Assembly: GCA_002293525.1 (NCBI GenBank)
Contig: DBDJ01000026.1
Location: 10,200 to 74,199, forward strand
DNA: 64,000 nucleotides
Direction: 5' to 3'
Source: Lachnospiraceae bacterium UBA935
GTDB lineage: Bacteria > Bacillota > Clostridia > Lachnospirales > Lachnospiraceae
A program made the position numbers and the translations under genes. The notes under the pieces were generated by a model. That model had not been told where the DNA came from and made no database searches. It was given only the letters and a program-made list of their open reading frames with translations. Positions 9,257-18,606 of this stretch are shown in pieces. Numbering within the stretch: the stretch's first letter is position 1; each line of letters begins with the position of its first letter.

Positions 9257-9702
9257 TGGCTTGCCGCCTTTCCTTCTCCGACTACAAAAATCATTTCCGC
9301 CTGTACGACGACCTTGCCGTCCACGGTTGCCAAGGCCTGGCCGACGCCGATCGGTCCCTTTTCCCGGGTCACCCGGACTTCCAGCTTGACTTTGTCCCCG
9401 GGTACGACTTTCCCTTTAAAACGGCATTTTTGCACGCCGCCGAAATAAGCGGTTTTGCCGCTGTTCTCGGGTTTGCTCAGTATGATCACCGCGCCTACCT
9501 GAGCCAGTGCTTCCAGCGTCAGAACCCCCGGCATAACCGGTTCATCGGGGAAATGCCCCGGAAAGAAATCTTCGCGGTAAGTAACACATTTGTAGCCTAC
9601 GGCAAACTCTCCCGGCTCGTAGTCTTCAATATAATCTACTAATAAAAAAGGATGGCGGTGCGGGATGATCTTTTGGATTTCATTAGTGTTTAAATGGTTC
9701 AT
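9253..9702 (-). CDS. fabZ: 3-hydroxyacyl-ACP dehydratase FabZ
   Basis: 149 residues, a normal length for the hot-dog-fold dehydratase that makes trans-2-enoyl-ACP in type II fatty-acid synthesis. The signature IIPHRHPFLLVD, the catalytic His in FFPGHFPDEPVMPG and the acidic residue in LTLEALAQVGA are all present. It is first in a two-gene unit with the FMN oxidoreductase. No other fab genes are adjacent, so this pair lies outside the usual cluster. Confidence 0.95.
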   Translation of the reverse strand: MNHLNTNEIQKIIPHRHPFLLVDYIEDYEPGEFAVGYKCVTYREDFFPGHFPDEPVMPGVLTLEALAQVGAVIILSKPENSGKTAYFGGVQKCRFKGKVVPGDKVKLEVRVTREKGPIGVGQALATVDGKVVVQAEMIFVVGEGKAASQ

Positions 9703-9848
9703 GGCAGTGGTCCTCTGTTCTGATTATTTGGATTGGCTATTTAATTAGCTATAGCGGGTCATTATATGCTTTGTTAATAAAATTAAATATTTTGACATTA
9801 AAAGTATAAGCATAAAAAATGTGCTTGTCAACAAATTTTATTACTGAA

Positions 9849-9886
9849 TTAATTTTCGCGAAAACAGCTTACAGCGAAAATAATTC
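9849..9886 (-). repeat. 38-bp dispersed repeat R2, copy 1
   Basis: Reading the minus strand, this matches 50791-50828 at 37 of 38 positions. The core reads TTTTCGCTGTAAGC followed by TGTTTTCGCG. TTTTCGC near the start and GCGAAAA near the end can pair. It lies between the deacetylase stop and the fabZ promoter. The rest of 9703-9940 is AT-rich with no gene seen. Confidence 0.8.
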
Positions 9887-9940
9887 TCCATACCACACCC
9901 TTCTCGGGTCATAAGAACTGTCTGCGGTTAGGAAGCGGCT

Positions 9941-10819
9941 TTAAATCACCAGCATCGGAAGTTCCTTAGTTTCACCAGAGGTAACCATGATACTGATATC
10001 AGAAAATGAACTGCCCAGCCATATAGCAAGGGCTGATGGGTTATATACATACCGGCTGTCAGCCGAGAAAACCAGGCGGCGGTAAGCCGTAAGATACTGA
10101 GCGATTTCGCCGTTTGTGGCATACCAGATATTTTCCTTATGCGCGACTTGACTGATAAAGGCTTCTATATGATCCCAGTTATCATTCTGTTCAAATTCAT
10201 AGCTATGACCCCAGAGGTAAAACAGCCGAGCCGGACCATCCGGAGAAAATAGTAAGTCATCGTTGAGGAACTGTTCCGCCAGCTGGAAGAGATTCTCGTC
10301 GTCATGGTGACAGGTGGGATGCCATCTGAGCAAATCATCCGGCAGCCGAAAATTTCCGGTTGAAGCAATCGTTCGTGCATAAGCCAGTCCGCATTGTCGT
10401 GCTGCTTCAACGATCGCTGCTTCGTCCGCTCCGAAGGCATAGGCATAGCCGGTCATTGGATTTCCGGTGAGTCGCTCCACTTCCCGGCGGCTGGTCAGGA
10501 TCTCTTCCATGCAGCGGGCCGGATCCATCCCCCATAGCGCCATATGATATTGGCCGTGGGCGGCCATTTCATGGCCTTGATAAAGTGGCTTGAGCTGCTG
10601 CGCCGACAGTTTATCGTGAGGCACTGTTTTTTTGCCGGCGGAAACAGTGCCCTTCTCGCCCCAAAGCCCCGGATTGAGATTAAAAGTTGCCTTTATGCCA
10701 TAACGGTTCAGGATTTCTAACAGCCGGATATCCTGAGTGACACCATCGTCATAACTCAAGGTCAGTGTTCTTTTTTTTCCCTCCGGCCAAAGTAGCCGGT
10801 CATATATGTGTCTGCTCAT
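9941..10819 (-). CDS. Polysaccharide deacetylase-like protein (CE4/NodB fold)
   Basis: 292 residues without a signal peptide, so probably cytoplasmic. The NodB-like signature LTLSYDDGVTQD carries the metal and base Asp pair. HEMAAHGQYHM supplies histidines like the usual metal-binding H-x3-H, and LFYLWGHSYEFEQ resembles the late catalytic-His motif. After about residue 245 there is an extra segment unlike the catalytic core. Substrates of the family are N- or O-acetylated sugars. It follows the MFS gene by 50 bases on the same strand and may share its transcript. Confidence 0.8.
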   Translation of the reverse strand: MSRHIYDRLLWPEGKKRTLTLSYDDGVTQDIRLLEILNRYGIKATFNLNPGLWGEKGTVSAGKKTVPHDKLSAQQLKPLYQGHEMAAHGQYHMALWGMDPARCMEEILTSRREVERLTGNPMTGYAYAFGADEAAIVEAARQCGLAYARTIASTGNFRLPDDLLRWHPTCHHDDENLFQLAEQFLNDDLLFSPDGPARLFYLWGHSYEFEQNDNWDHIEAFISQVAHKENIWYATNGEIAQYLTAYRRLVFSADSRYVYNPSALAIWLGSSFSDISIMVTSGETKELPMLVI

Positions 10820-10869
10820 TTAATTTCCCTATACTTTTATTATTTTGTCCATCAATTACCATATTGTGA

Positions 10870-12072
10870 CTATGCCTCATCGCTTTCGTTCTTTAGGCGG
10901 GATGATACCAAAAAATACACCAGTGCACCCAGCATCAACAACCCACAAATATCAAATACGACCCGATATCCGGCGATGCTGGCAAGCTGACCGATAATCA
11001 CTCCGCCTAGCATCGGTCCGATGCCTTGGCCGACATCGCCGCCCAGATAATAGGTGCTGGTGGCAACCCCGGTTTTTTCCCGGCCGACCCGATTGATACA
11101 GCCGGCCTGAAGGGACGGCTGTGCCGCGCCCTGACCCAAGGAACGCAGGGCACCGGTCAGCAGGATGAGCGGCAAGGTGGCGCTGCGTCCGAGAATAAAC
11201 AGAGAGCTGGCCGTCACCAGCAGTCCCGGCAGGACTGTAAAGTGCAGTCCTTTCTTGTCCATCAGCTTCCCGGAAAAGGGCCGCACCACAAATAACACCG
11301 CTGCGCACACGGTAAAGTAAACACTGACCCCGGCAATGCCGCGGTTTTCCGCATATAATACCAGATAGGCGGCAATGATTCCGTTCGTAAAGGAAAAGGT
11401 GCTGGCCACAAAGGTATAGGGCAAAGCCTTAACAGCAATCACGTCACTCCAGGACAGCCGCTTTTTAGTTGCCTTATCGCCGGCCATATTATCTGGCGTG
11501 CGAGCTTGCTCGCTTTGCTCATGAAAGGCGAACAACAAGAAAAAGGCCACTGCCGTTAAGACCGCTGCGGAAAAAAAGGTCGCAGACATGCCGATCTGTT
11601 CGGTTATCATCAAGCCGATTCCCGGAGCAACCGCTGAGGACACTACCATACCCATGCCCTGATAGCCGATGCCTTCGCCCAGCCGCCCGGGCGGAATATA
11701 GCGAGTTGCCAGTGCGATCTGAGCCGTTCCGCCGATGGCAAAACCGATGCCATGCAGAATACGGAAGAAAATGATCAGCGGGATATTGGTGGTCAATATA
11801 AAGCCGACCAAGCCGACGGTCATAAATACGTTACTTAATTTTAACAAGCGGACGTTATTCAGCCGATCCGCCATGATTCCACAGAATGGTCGGCAGACCA
11901 GGGAGGTCAGCGAAAACAGGCCGACAATAAAACCGGCCAGAGTAATATCGGTACCAAAGCTGACCAGATATTTTGACAGAACCGTCGCAATCATATAAAA
12001 AGAAAAGGCGTTGAAGGTATTGATGATAAGTATAAAAATATATGGCCGGTTCCAAAGTTTTGTTTGTTCCAT
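10870..12072 (-). CDS. MFS transporter, 12 predicted transmembrane segments
   Basis: 400 residues with about 12 hydrophobic helices and the MFS loop 2-3 motif (CRPFCGIMADRLNNVR), repeated in degenerate form in the second half (VRPFSGKLMDKKG). This is the drug:H+ or sugar-efflux-like group; the substrate cannot be read from sequence. ATG at 12072 has GGGGGAAC upstream. It lies just before the CE4-like gene. Confidence 0.88.
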   Translation of the reverse strand: MEQTKLWNRPYIFILIINTFNAFSFYMIATVLSKYLVSFGTDITLAGFIVGLFSLTSLVCRPFCGIMADRLNNVRLLKLSNVFMTVGLVGFILTTNIPLIIFFRILHGIGFAIGGTAQIALATRYIPPGRLGEGIGYQGMGMVVSSAVAPGIGLMITEQIGMSATFFSAAVLTAVAFFLLFAFHEQSEQARTPDNMAGDKATKKRLSWSDVIAVKALPYTFVASTFSFTNGIIAAYLVLYAENRGIAGVSVYFTVCAAVLFVVRPFSGKLMDKKGLHFTVLPGLLVTASSLFILGRSATLPLILLTGALRSLGQGAAQPSLQAGCINRVGREKTGVATSTYYLGGDVGQGIGPMLGGVIIGQLASIAGYRVVFDICGLLMLGALVYFLVSSRLKNESDEA

Positions 12073-12218
12073 AGTGTTCCCCCTGTCCGCTACGCGGGCT
12101 ATTGTCAGTAATTTATAATTTTATTCATTTTTATTTATTTTAAATTCATTAACAACGATTATTTCGGTTTCATATAAAAAGCTACCGATATGCTGACAAT
12201 ACCGGCATATCGGCGGCT

Positions 12219-12254
12219 TCCGGCGCGGGAAACGCTGCATCAGCGTTTCCCTAA
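12219..12254 (-). repeat. Hairpin repeat R1, copy A
   Basis: Minus-strand reading gives TTAGGGAAACGCTGATGCAG, then CGTTTCCCGCGCCGGA, identical over 36 bases to 18551-18586. GGGAAACGCTG and CAGCGTTTCCC form an 11-bp stem with a 3-base loop. It lies 3' of the binding-protein gene and has no T tract, so it is a repeat rather than a standard terminator. Confidence 0.85.
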
Positions 12255-12304
12255 TACAGAGGCCATATATTGCAAGTGCCTTATAATCCTTATAATACAG
12301 AAGT

Positions 12305-13876
12305 CTACTTAGCGGCCAGCCATTCGTCTAACTGCCTCTGTTTCTCAGCAATAATGGTATCTACGCCGGCATCTTTCAGTGCCTGCTGGAAGACAGGCAG
12401 CGTTTCGTCGATATCGCTTTCCGCGTACATCAGAGGCATATAGTACTGGGCAACCACGTTGGCGCAGGCGGTCATCTCATTAGCCACTGCCGTAGAATCA
12501 AATTGGAAGCCTAAGGCCAGCGATTTATTGGCGACACGGTTCTTTTCTTTCATTTGATCATAGATATCTGGCTGTTCATGGCTCCAGGTCTCACATAACA
12601 TGACATTCGGCCATACGGCCATGCTGGCGGCAGGCCAGTTCACGTCGGCCATGCCTTTTCCTTCCGGATATTCCATCTGGCCGTTTTCATTGATAACATA
12701 TTCTAAACCTTCAATGCCGTTGGCGACTAACTGCGCCGCAACCGGATCGGAATACAGTACGCCGAGAACTCTCATGGCAGCCGCAGGGTCTTCACAGAAG
12801 GAGCTGATATGCCACATATAGGTGGTGACGTCGCCGCTTGTTGCCAACGGTTCGGTAACGGCAGCTCCTACCACGTCCAACTGATTCTGGGCACCTGACG
12901 AGGCGATGCCGACTTGGGCATCCCAGCTGTAACCAGGGGTTCCGTCAACGATGCCCGCCTGCAGATTAAGAAGTGTCGGGCTGGAATTGCTTAACGGGTC
13001 AGGGCTGATCAGGTCATTTTCTTTCCAGATCTTCACATTATCCAAGAAATTAAGGAAGTAATCCGATTCATAATAATTCTCTACTGTCGTGCTTTCGGTC
13101 GGATTGGTCAGTACGCCTAAGAAGTTGGTATCCCCGAAATAGTCGATATCTTTGGGGATCCAGTAGGTCTCGGTAGAACCGGGGATAAAATACTTGTCCG
13201 GGCTGGTCTGCTTCATCGCCAACATGGCTTCAGTCATCGAATCCAGATCATTTACCTGGCTCCAGTCGATACCGGCTGCTTCGGAAGTGGAGCGCTGAAC
13301 CATGTAGAGATTCTCGCTGCACCATGCATAAACGGAAGGGGTGCCGTATAAGTTCTGGCCGACCCGGGCACAGTTCAGATATTCTTCAAAACCTTCGAAC
13401 TGAGCCAGGACATCCTGTCCGTCCGATTCCAAGAGATCGTCCAGCGGTATAATCTGTCCGTTTGCGACCAGGTTGCTGATTGAGGTATACCAGAAAGAGG
13501 TAAATAAATCCAAGGCATCATCGCCGCCGGTCAACATCAGGTTGGTCTGGGTAACTAGATTACCAAACTCAATACCGACCAGATCTACTTCTGCGCCGGC
13601 CTTTTCCCGCATGATAACGTTTAGCTTTTCTTCGATTTCCGCTTCGTCGCTGCTACCGAATACAATATGGTAGTTCATTCGGATGACCGGATACTCGCCC
13701 GATGATCCGGAATTATCCGCTGCGGTTCCTTCCGATGCGTCGGCATCCGACGAAGTCTGACCGTTTTCATTGGTGTCGGCAGCGCCGCCGGTATTGCCGC
13801 AGCCGGCCAGCAGACTGATGACCATACAGATCCCCAACAGCAAGGCAACGGTTTTCTGATAAAACTTTGCTTTCAT
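12305..13876 (-). CDS. ABC sugar-importer lipoprotein, LplA/LipO-like (DUF3502-type C-terminus)
   Basis: Extracellular substrate-binding lipoprotein of about 523 residues. The start at 13876 has AGGAGG upstream; the longer frame to 13948 is rejected. A signal peptide with lipobox LLAGC is followed by a Ser/Thr/Asp-rich linker. The C-terminus (IIAEKQRQLDEWLAAK) is typical of the LipO/LplA group that works with LplB- and YtcP-type permeases. The two permeases are divergently transcribed 238 bases away. Tryptophan- and tyrosine-rich patches fit an oligosaccharide ligand; the ligand itself is unknown. Confidence 0.9.
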   Translation of the reverse strand: MKAKFYQKTVALLLGICMVISLLAGCGNTGGAADTNENGQTSSDADASEGTAADNSGSSGEYPVIRMNYHIVFGSSDEAEIEEKLNVIMREKAGAEVDLVGIEFGNLVTQTNLMLTGGDDALDLFTSFWYTSISNLVANGQIIPLDDLLESDGQDVLAQFEGFEEYLNCARVGQNLYGTPSVYAWCSENLYMVQRSTSEAAGIDWSQVNDLDSMTEAMLAMKQTSPDKYFIPGSTETYWIPKDIDYFGDTNFLGVLTNPTESTTVENYYESDYFLNFLDNVKIWKENDLISPDPLSNSSPTLLNLQAGIVDGTPGYSWDAQVGIASSGAQNQLDVVGAAVTEPLATSGDVTTYMWHISSFCEDPAAAMRVLGVLYSDPVAAQLVANGIEGLEYVINENGQMEYPEGKGMADVNWPAASMAVWPNVMLCETWSHEQPDIYDQMKEKNRVANKSLALGFQFDSTAVANEMTACANVVAQYYMPLMYAESDIDETLPVFQQALKDAGVDTIIAEKQRQLDEWLAAK

Positions 13877-13949
13877 AATTGTCCTCCTATAGTGAAATTT
13901 TATTGGTTTCTTGTTGACTGACTTAATGGTAACAAAGTCAGAATTCAAT

Positions 13950-14052
13950 ATGCTATCATTTTTCTGACATAAATCATTGCTTTTCTGCTACGGTTCACTT
14001 ACTACACTTTTTCACAGAAATCTGATAATAAACAGCAGAAATCCGATAGCAT
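13950..14052. promoter_or_regulatory. Symmetric putative regulator sites between divergent ABC genes
   Basis: A 17-bp arm at 13950-13966 (ATGCTATC...TTTCTG) is the imperfect inverse of 14036-14052 (CAGAAATCCGATAGCAT). A related direct repeat CAGAAATCTGATA lies at about 14015-14027, and its mirror TTTTCTG recurs near 13981. So four CAGAAA-type boxes are arranged two inward from each gene. The layout suits binding by an AraC-type regulator; this is inference. Confidence 0.5.
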
Positions 14053-14113
14053 CGATACTGGTGATAATATATCCTAAATATAGTATGAGCAGATAAGGAG
14101 GAAACATTTATTT

Positions 14114-15037
14114 ATGAGGAAAAAAAGTGCGGTTCGCAGATTCAGACGCAGTATTCCGTTATATTTAATGCTTTTACCCGGTATTATTTATTTGATCGTC
14201 AATAATTATATGCCGATGGCAGGACTGGCGCTGGCCTTTAAGAAGGTCAATTATGCACTGGGTCTTTTTCAGAGTCCGTGGGTAGGATTTGATAATTTTG
14301 TCTATCTTTTCCGAGGTAATGAAGCGGTGATCTTTTTCCGTAATACTATTTTGTACAATCTGACCTTTATCTTGCTGGGTAATTTTGCCGGGGTGCTGAC
14401 GGCGATTGCGCTGGATGCGGTCAGGTCCAAGTTTTTCCAGCGGACAAGCCAAGTGGTGATCCTGATTCCGTTCCTGCTCTCGACTGTAATCGTCAGCTAT
14501 ATCGCTTTTGCATTTTTAAGCGGCAACAACGGCTTTATGAATAATACCGTCCTGCCGCTTTTGGGGATTGAGCCGATCAGCTGGTATAACAATCCTAAGT
14601 ATTGGCCGTATATCCTGACTATTGTATATCTATGGATGAATTTTGGCTACAGTTCGATTCTTTATTATTCTACTTTGATCGGGGTGGATAAAGCTTATTA
14701 CGAAGCCGCTGTCGTTGACGGGGCGGGGATCGGCAAGCAGATTACCGCCATTACCCTGCCGGCGTTGAAGCCGACGATAATCACACTGGTCCTGCTGGCG
14801 GTCGGCCGGGTCTGTTATTCTGATTTTGGACTTTTTTATCAGGTGCCGATGAACAGCGGTATGCTCTATAGTACCACCCAGACGATAGATACGTTTGTCT
14901 ACCGGGGGCTGCTGCAGCTTAACGACATCGGCCGTTCGACTGCGGCCGGCTTCATGCAGTCAGTGCTTGGTTTTATCCTGGTGCTGCTCGCCAATATCAT
15001 TGTCCGTAAATTAGATAAGGACAGTGCTTTATTTTAG
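14114..15037 (+). CDS. ABC sugar permease, LplB-type
   Basis: 307 residues, six hydrophobic helices, and the EAA loop (YYEAAVVDGAGIGKQITAIT) that docks the ATPase. The RSIPLYLMLLPGIIYLIVNN start is typical of LplB. The start follows AAGGAGG. It pairs with the next permease and the divergent lipoprotein. No ATP-binding subunit is present here, as is usual for this subfamily, which borrows an MsmX-like ATPase. Confidence 0.92.
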   Translation: MRKKSAVRRFRRSIPLYLMLLPGIIYLIVNNYMPMAGLALAFKKVNYALGLFQSPWVGFDNFVYLFRGNEAVIFFRNTILYNLTFILLGNFAGVLTAIALDAVRSKFFQRTSQVVILIPFLLSTVIVSYIAFAFLSGNNGFMNNTVLPLLGIEPISWYNNPKYWPYILTIVYLWMNFGYSSILYYSTLIGVDKAYYEAAVVDGAGIGKQITAITLPALKPTIITLVLLAVGRVCYSDFGLFYQVPMNSGMLYSTTQTIDTFVYRGLLQLNDIGRSTAAGFMQSVLGFILVLLANIIVRKLDKDSALF

Positions 15038-15056
15038 ACTACGGAGGTGTCCATCG

Positions 15057-15938
15057 ATGATCTATAAAAATAAAATTTTTCGTACTGCCATGACTGTTTT
15101 CGTTATTATACTGTGCCTGCTCAGCCTGATGCCCTTTGTCCTCCTTTTATCGGGCTCACTGACGGATGAGGCCACCTTGGCTCTCTACGGTTATGATCTG
15201 TATCCGCGGAAGTTCAGCATGGATGCCTATAGCTACTTATGGAACCTGCGGGCGCCGATTATCCGGGCTTATTTCATGAGTTTTGCGATCACTGTCTTCG
15301 GAACGGGTGCCAATGTGGTAATGACTACCCTGTTTGCCTATCCGCTGTCGCGGAAGGATCTGTACGGGCGGCAGGTGATTTCATTTTTTCTGTTTTTTAC
15401 GATGTTGTTTAACGGCGGATTTGTCCCGACTTACTTGATTTATACCCGGATATTCAATATCAGTGATACGTTTGCCGCGATGGTAGTGCCTTACTTAATG
15501 ATGAATGCTTTCTTTGTCATTATGATGCGGACCTATATCATGTCCAATATTCCCGACGAAGTGATTGAAGCCGCCCGGATCGACGGCAGCAGCGAGTTGC
15601 GGATTCTAACCAGGATCGTCATGCCGATGTCGCGGCCGATCATGGCCACCGTGGCTCTGATGGCGGCCATAGCGTATTGGAACAACTGGACCAACGGCGT
15701 TTATTTCCTTTCGGTCCGCACGGAACTGTACGGCATCCAGAACGTCTTGAATTCGGTGATGGCCAACGTTACCTTTTTGCAGTCCCATTCAAACGCTATG
15801 GTAAGCACCAGGCAGATGCCCAATGTCAGCATCCGCATGGCGCTGGCGATGATTGCCGTGATTCCGATCTTGGCGGCCTATCCCTTCTTTCAGAAGTATT
15901 TTGTCAAGGGTATCACGGTCGGTTCGGTCAAGGGTTGA
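15057..15938 (+). CDS. ABC sugar permease, YtcP-type
   Basis: 293 residues with six helices and the EAA loop (EVIEAARIDGSSELRILTRI). The C-terminus KYFVKGITVGSVKG is the hallmark end of this family. ATG at 15057 follows GGAGGT; an upstream in-frame ATG inside the preceding gene is less likely. It forms the heterodimeric channel with the preceding permease. Confidence 0.92.
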   Translation: MIYKNKIFRTAMTVFVIILCLLSLMPFVLLLSGSLTDEATLALYGYDLYPRKFSMDAYSYLWNLRAPIIRAYFMSFAITVFGTGANVVMTTLFAYPLSRKDLYGRQVISFFLFFTMLFNGGFVPTYLIYTRIFNISDTFAAMVVPYLMMNAFFVIMMRTYIMSNIPDEVIEAARIDGSSELRILTRIVMPMSRPIMATVALMAAIAYWNNWTNGVYFLSVRTELYGIQNVLNSVMANVTFLQSHSNAMVSTRQMPNVSIRMALAMIAVIPILAAYPFFQKYFVKGITVGSVKG

Positions 15939-16063
15939 CGGAAGGGAAGTACGTCCGTTAACATATAGCTAAGATACAAGTAGGAGTGTATCTAAGGAAA
16001 TAGAGATTAATTCGTTTCCTTTTGGACATAGAGTGCGAAATGCAGGAGGGTGATTAGAAAAAT

Positions 16064-17524
16064 ATGAAAAAAATTGAAAATAAAATTATGCTGATTACTT
16101 ATGCTGACAGCATAAGTAAGAATCTGACGGAACTGGACGAGGTGATGGGGCGATATTTCCCCGGTTTGTTCGGCGGGCTGCATATCCTGCCCTTTTTCCC
16201 GTCTTCCGGTGACCGTGGCTTTGCCGTTGTCGACTATGATAGCGTCGATCCGGCATTCGGAACCTGGGAGGACATTGACCGGCTGGGCAGGGAATACTAT
16301 CTGATGGTGGATTTTATGCTGAATCATGCTTCGGTGCGGTGTATGGAGTTCAAGGACTATATGGAACATGGTGACGACTCGCCCTACCGCGATTTGTTTA
16401 TTCACTGGAATGAATTCTGGCCGGACGGTGAACCGAGCGAGGAGGAGCTGGCAGTGCTGTATCGGCGCAAAGAACAAGGCCCTTACTTTGAATTTACCCG
16501 CCAGGACGGGAAGACCGTCAAGCTGTGGAATACTTTTTTTGCCGAGCAGGTGGATATCAATCCCTATACGACAGCAACCCGCGATTATTATGAACGCAAT
16601 CTGCGTCGGCTGGCCGATCATGCCCCGCTGATTCGCTTTGATGCTTTCGCTTATGCGTCGAAGCGTCCCGGGACCAGTTGTTTCTTTGTTGAGCCGGAGA
16701 TCTGGGATGTGCTGGAGATCGGTATGGCTCCGCTAAAGGAGAGCGGTGCCGAGATTCTGCCGGAGATCCATGAGAATTACCAGATTCAGATGAAGATGGC
16801 TGAACGCGGTTACTGGGTCTATGATTTTGCGTTGCCGATGCTGCTGCTGCATGGGCTGAAGACCGGCCGCACGGATCGGCTGATCCATTGGCTGAAGATC
16901 TGCCCCCGGAAACAGTTTACCACCCTTGACACCCATGACGGCATCGGTGTCGTTGATGTAGCCGGGTTGCTGACGGATGAGGAGATTGAGCTGGTTCAAA
17001 AGGATGTTGGGAGGATTACCAAGCCAGCAGAAGAGTATATGAAGTTTCCCAGCTTTATTAAGAAGGATGACGGGAGGAAACAGACCTATCAGCTGATGTG
17101 TACTTATTATTCGGCGCTTGACGGTGACGACGAGGCTTATCTGCTGGCCCGCCTCGTTCAGTTCTATGCACCGGGGATTCCGCAGGTTTATTATGTCGGT
17201 CTGCTGGCGGGGGAAAATGATATCGAGGCGCTGAAGCGTGGGGAAGAGCCGCGCAGCATTAACCGCCATACGTATTCGTCGGAGGAGATCGAAGAGGCGG
17301 TCAGTTCACCGTTATTGATCCGTTTGTTTGAGGTGATGCGGTTCCGTAACAGCTATCCGGCTTTCAGTGGGGATATAGCGGTGGATGATGAATTGGAAAG
17401 CGGGCTGTTGTCAGTGGTCTGGCGGCAGGGGGAGTATCGCACGGCACTGCGGGCTGATTTTCGGACGAAGTCTTACCAGATTACGTATTATGATGTGGAG
17501 AGCAGAGAAGAACGGGAACTGTAA
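16064..17524 (+). CDS. GH13_18 glycoside phosphorylase (sucrose-phosphorylase family)
   Basis: 486 residues, close to known sucrose phosphorylases. The family cleaves alpha-glucosides with phosphate to give glucose 1-phosphate and a free acceptor in the cytoplasm. The nucleophile is Asp193 (LIRFDAFAYASK), the acid/base Glu234 (EILPEIHENY) and the third carboxylate Asp292 (LDTHDGIGVVD), spaced as in the Bifidobacterium enzyme. GTSCFF after the nucleophile is also characteristic. Several GH13_18 members prefer sucrose 6-phosphate, glucosylglycerate or glucosylglycerol, so substrate is open. GGAGGG precedes the start. It follows the permeases by 125 bases and precedes an esterase, so glucosides or acylated glucosides are plausible. 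Confidence 0.9.
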   Translation: MKKIENKIMLITYADSISKNLTELDEVMGRYFPGLFGGLHILPFFPSSGDRGFAVVDYDSVDPAFGTWEDIDRLGREYYLMVDFMLNHASVRCMEFKDYMEHGDDSPYRDLFIHWNEFWPDGEPSEEELAVLYRRKEQGPYFEFTRQDGKTVKLWNTFFAEQVDINPYTTATRDYYERNLRRLADHAPLIRFDAFAYASKRPGTSCFFVEPEIWDVLEIGMAPLKESGAEILPEIHENYQIQMKMAERGYWVYDFALPMLLLHGLKTGRTDRLIHWLKICPRKQFTTLDTHDGIGVVDVAGLLTDEEIELVQKDVGRITKPAEEYMKFPSFIKKDDGRKQTYQLMCTYYSALDGDDEAYLLARLVQFYAPGIPQVYYVGLLAGENDIEALKRGEEPRSINRHTYSSEEIEEAVSSPLLIRLFEVMRFRNSYPAFSGDIAVDDELESGLLSVVWRQGEYRTALRADFRTKSYQITYYDVESREEREL

Positions 17525-17658
17525 TCGGCGGAACTGGTTACAGGTTGCAGTGTTGTGAAACAGTAAGGGTTGCGGCTGAGAGTAGTAGGAATATAATAAG
17601 GGACAAGAAAAAATAATAAGAATAAACTATAAGAGAAAAAAGATAAGGAGATGATATT

Positions 17659-18498
17659 ATGTCACTGATGACTTATAATTATGAAAGCGAATATCTTGGA
17701 GGAAATCATCAGATCAGCGTTATTATGCCGGACAAGCCCCGTGAGATAGCGCCGGAGGATTTTTATCGCAGCGGAGAGAAGTACAAGGTGTTATGGCTGC
17801 TGCACGGAACCTTTGGAGACAATACCGACTGGATCCGGCGCACGAATATCGAACTCTATGCATCCCGGCGGAATCTGGTCGTTGTCATGCCGGCGGCGTT
17901 GAATTCCAACTACTCTAACTGGAATGAGTTTATGATGGGCTACCGGATGTATGATTACCTTACCGCCGAGCTGATGCCATTGATCTATGGCTGGCTTCCG
18001 GTTTCCGACCGGAGAGAGGATAATTTTATCGCCGGCCTGTCGATGGGCGGGCGGGGAACCATTAAATATGCCGTCAATTTTCCGGAGCGCTTTGCCGCCG
18101 CCGCGGTATTGTCTGCCGCGCCGCAGGATTTTCAGCAGATGCGGCCTGGTCATGAAGAGATGATGCTGGATACGGAGAATTTCCGCCTGAAACGGTCCCT
18201 GAATAATGCCGGCGGTCTGGCGGCCTTTATTGCTTCCCATGAAAATGTCTGGGATATTATCGACCGGAAGGCCGGAACCGGCACGCTGCCGCGGCTGCTC
18301 TTTGCCTGCGGGGAAGACGACAGCCTGATATACCGCAACTTGATGATATTTAAGGAGCACTGCAAGGAGATCGGTTTAGAGGCCGAATGGTTTACGTTGC
18401 CGGGGTATAAACATGAGTGGAGTTTTTGGGATCTGGCTATTCAGGAAGCGCTTAAGTTCTTTGGCTTGACTGATGCCGATGCCGGTAATCCTTTTTAA
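17659..18498 (+). CDS. Cytoplasmic alpha/beta-hydrolase esterase (EstA/CE1-like)
   Basis: 279 residues, no signal peptide. The oxyanion region is WLLHGTFGDNTDW, the nucleophile is Ser128 in AGLSMGGRG, the acid is likely in CGEDDSL, and the His is in PGYKHEWSFWD. This is the tributyrin-esterase/feruloyl-esterase-like (CE1) group that removes acyl groups from sugars or small esters. An upstream site AAGGAGATGAT supports the start. It sits behind the GH13_18 gene and has four cytoplasmic relatives further on. Confidence 0.9.
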   Translation: MSLMTYNYESEYLGGNHQISVIMPDKPREIAPEDFYRSGEKYKVLWLLHGTFGDNTDWIRRTNIELYASRRNLVVVMPAALNSNYSNWNEFMMGYRMYDYLTAELMPLIYGWLPVSDRREDNFIAGLSMGGRGTIKYAVNFPERFAAAAVLSAAPQDFQQMRPGHEEMMLDTENFRLKRSLNNAGGLAAFIASHENVWDIIDRKAGTGTLPRLLFACGEDDSLIYRNLMIFKEHCKEIGLEAEWFTLPGYKHEWSFWDLAIQEALKFFGLTDADAGNPF

Positions 18499-18550
18499 CG
18501 GACTAGATATTTATTTATATAATGTTATTTAGATAATAAATCAGTTATAA

Positions 18551-18586
18551 TTAGGGAAACGCTGATGCAGCGTTTCCCGCGCCGGA
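18551..18586 (+). repeat. Hairpin repeat R1, copy B
   Basis: TTAGGGAAACGCTGATGCAG continues as CGTTTCCCGCGCCGGA, identical to copy A over 36 bases. The stem ends just before the AGGAGG of the next gene, so the hairpin lies in its 5' leader and could affect its translation. Confidence 0.85.
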
Positions 18587-18606
18587 TTTGCGGCAGGAGG
18601 TTTACT

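Noticed and set aside
16007..16621. 204-codon antisense frame over the GH13_18 gene
   Set aside because: A shadow of the intact GH13_18 coding sequence; its codon pattern mirrors the sense frame.
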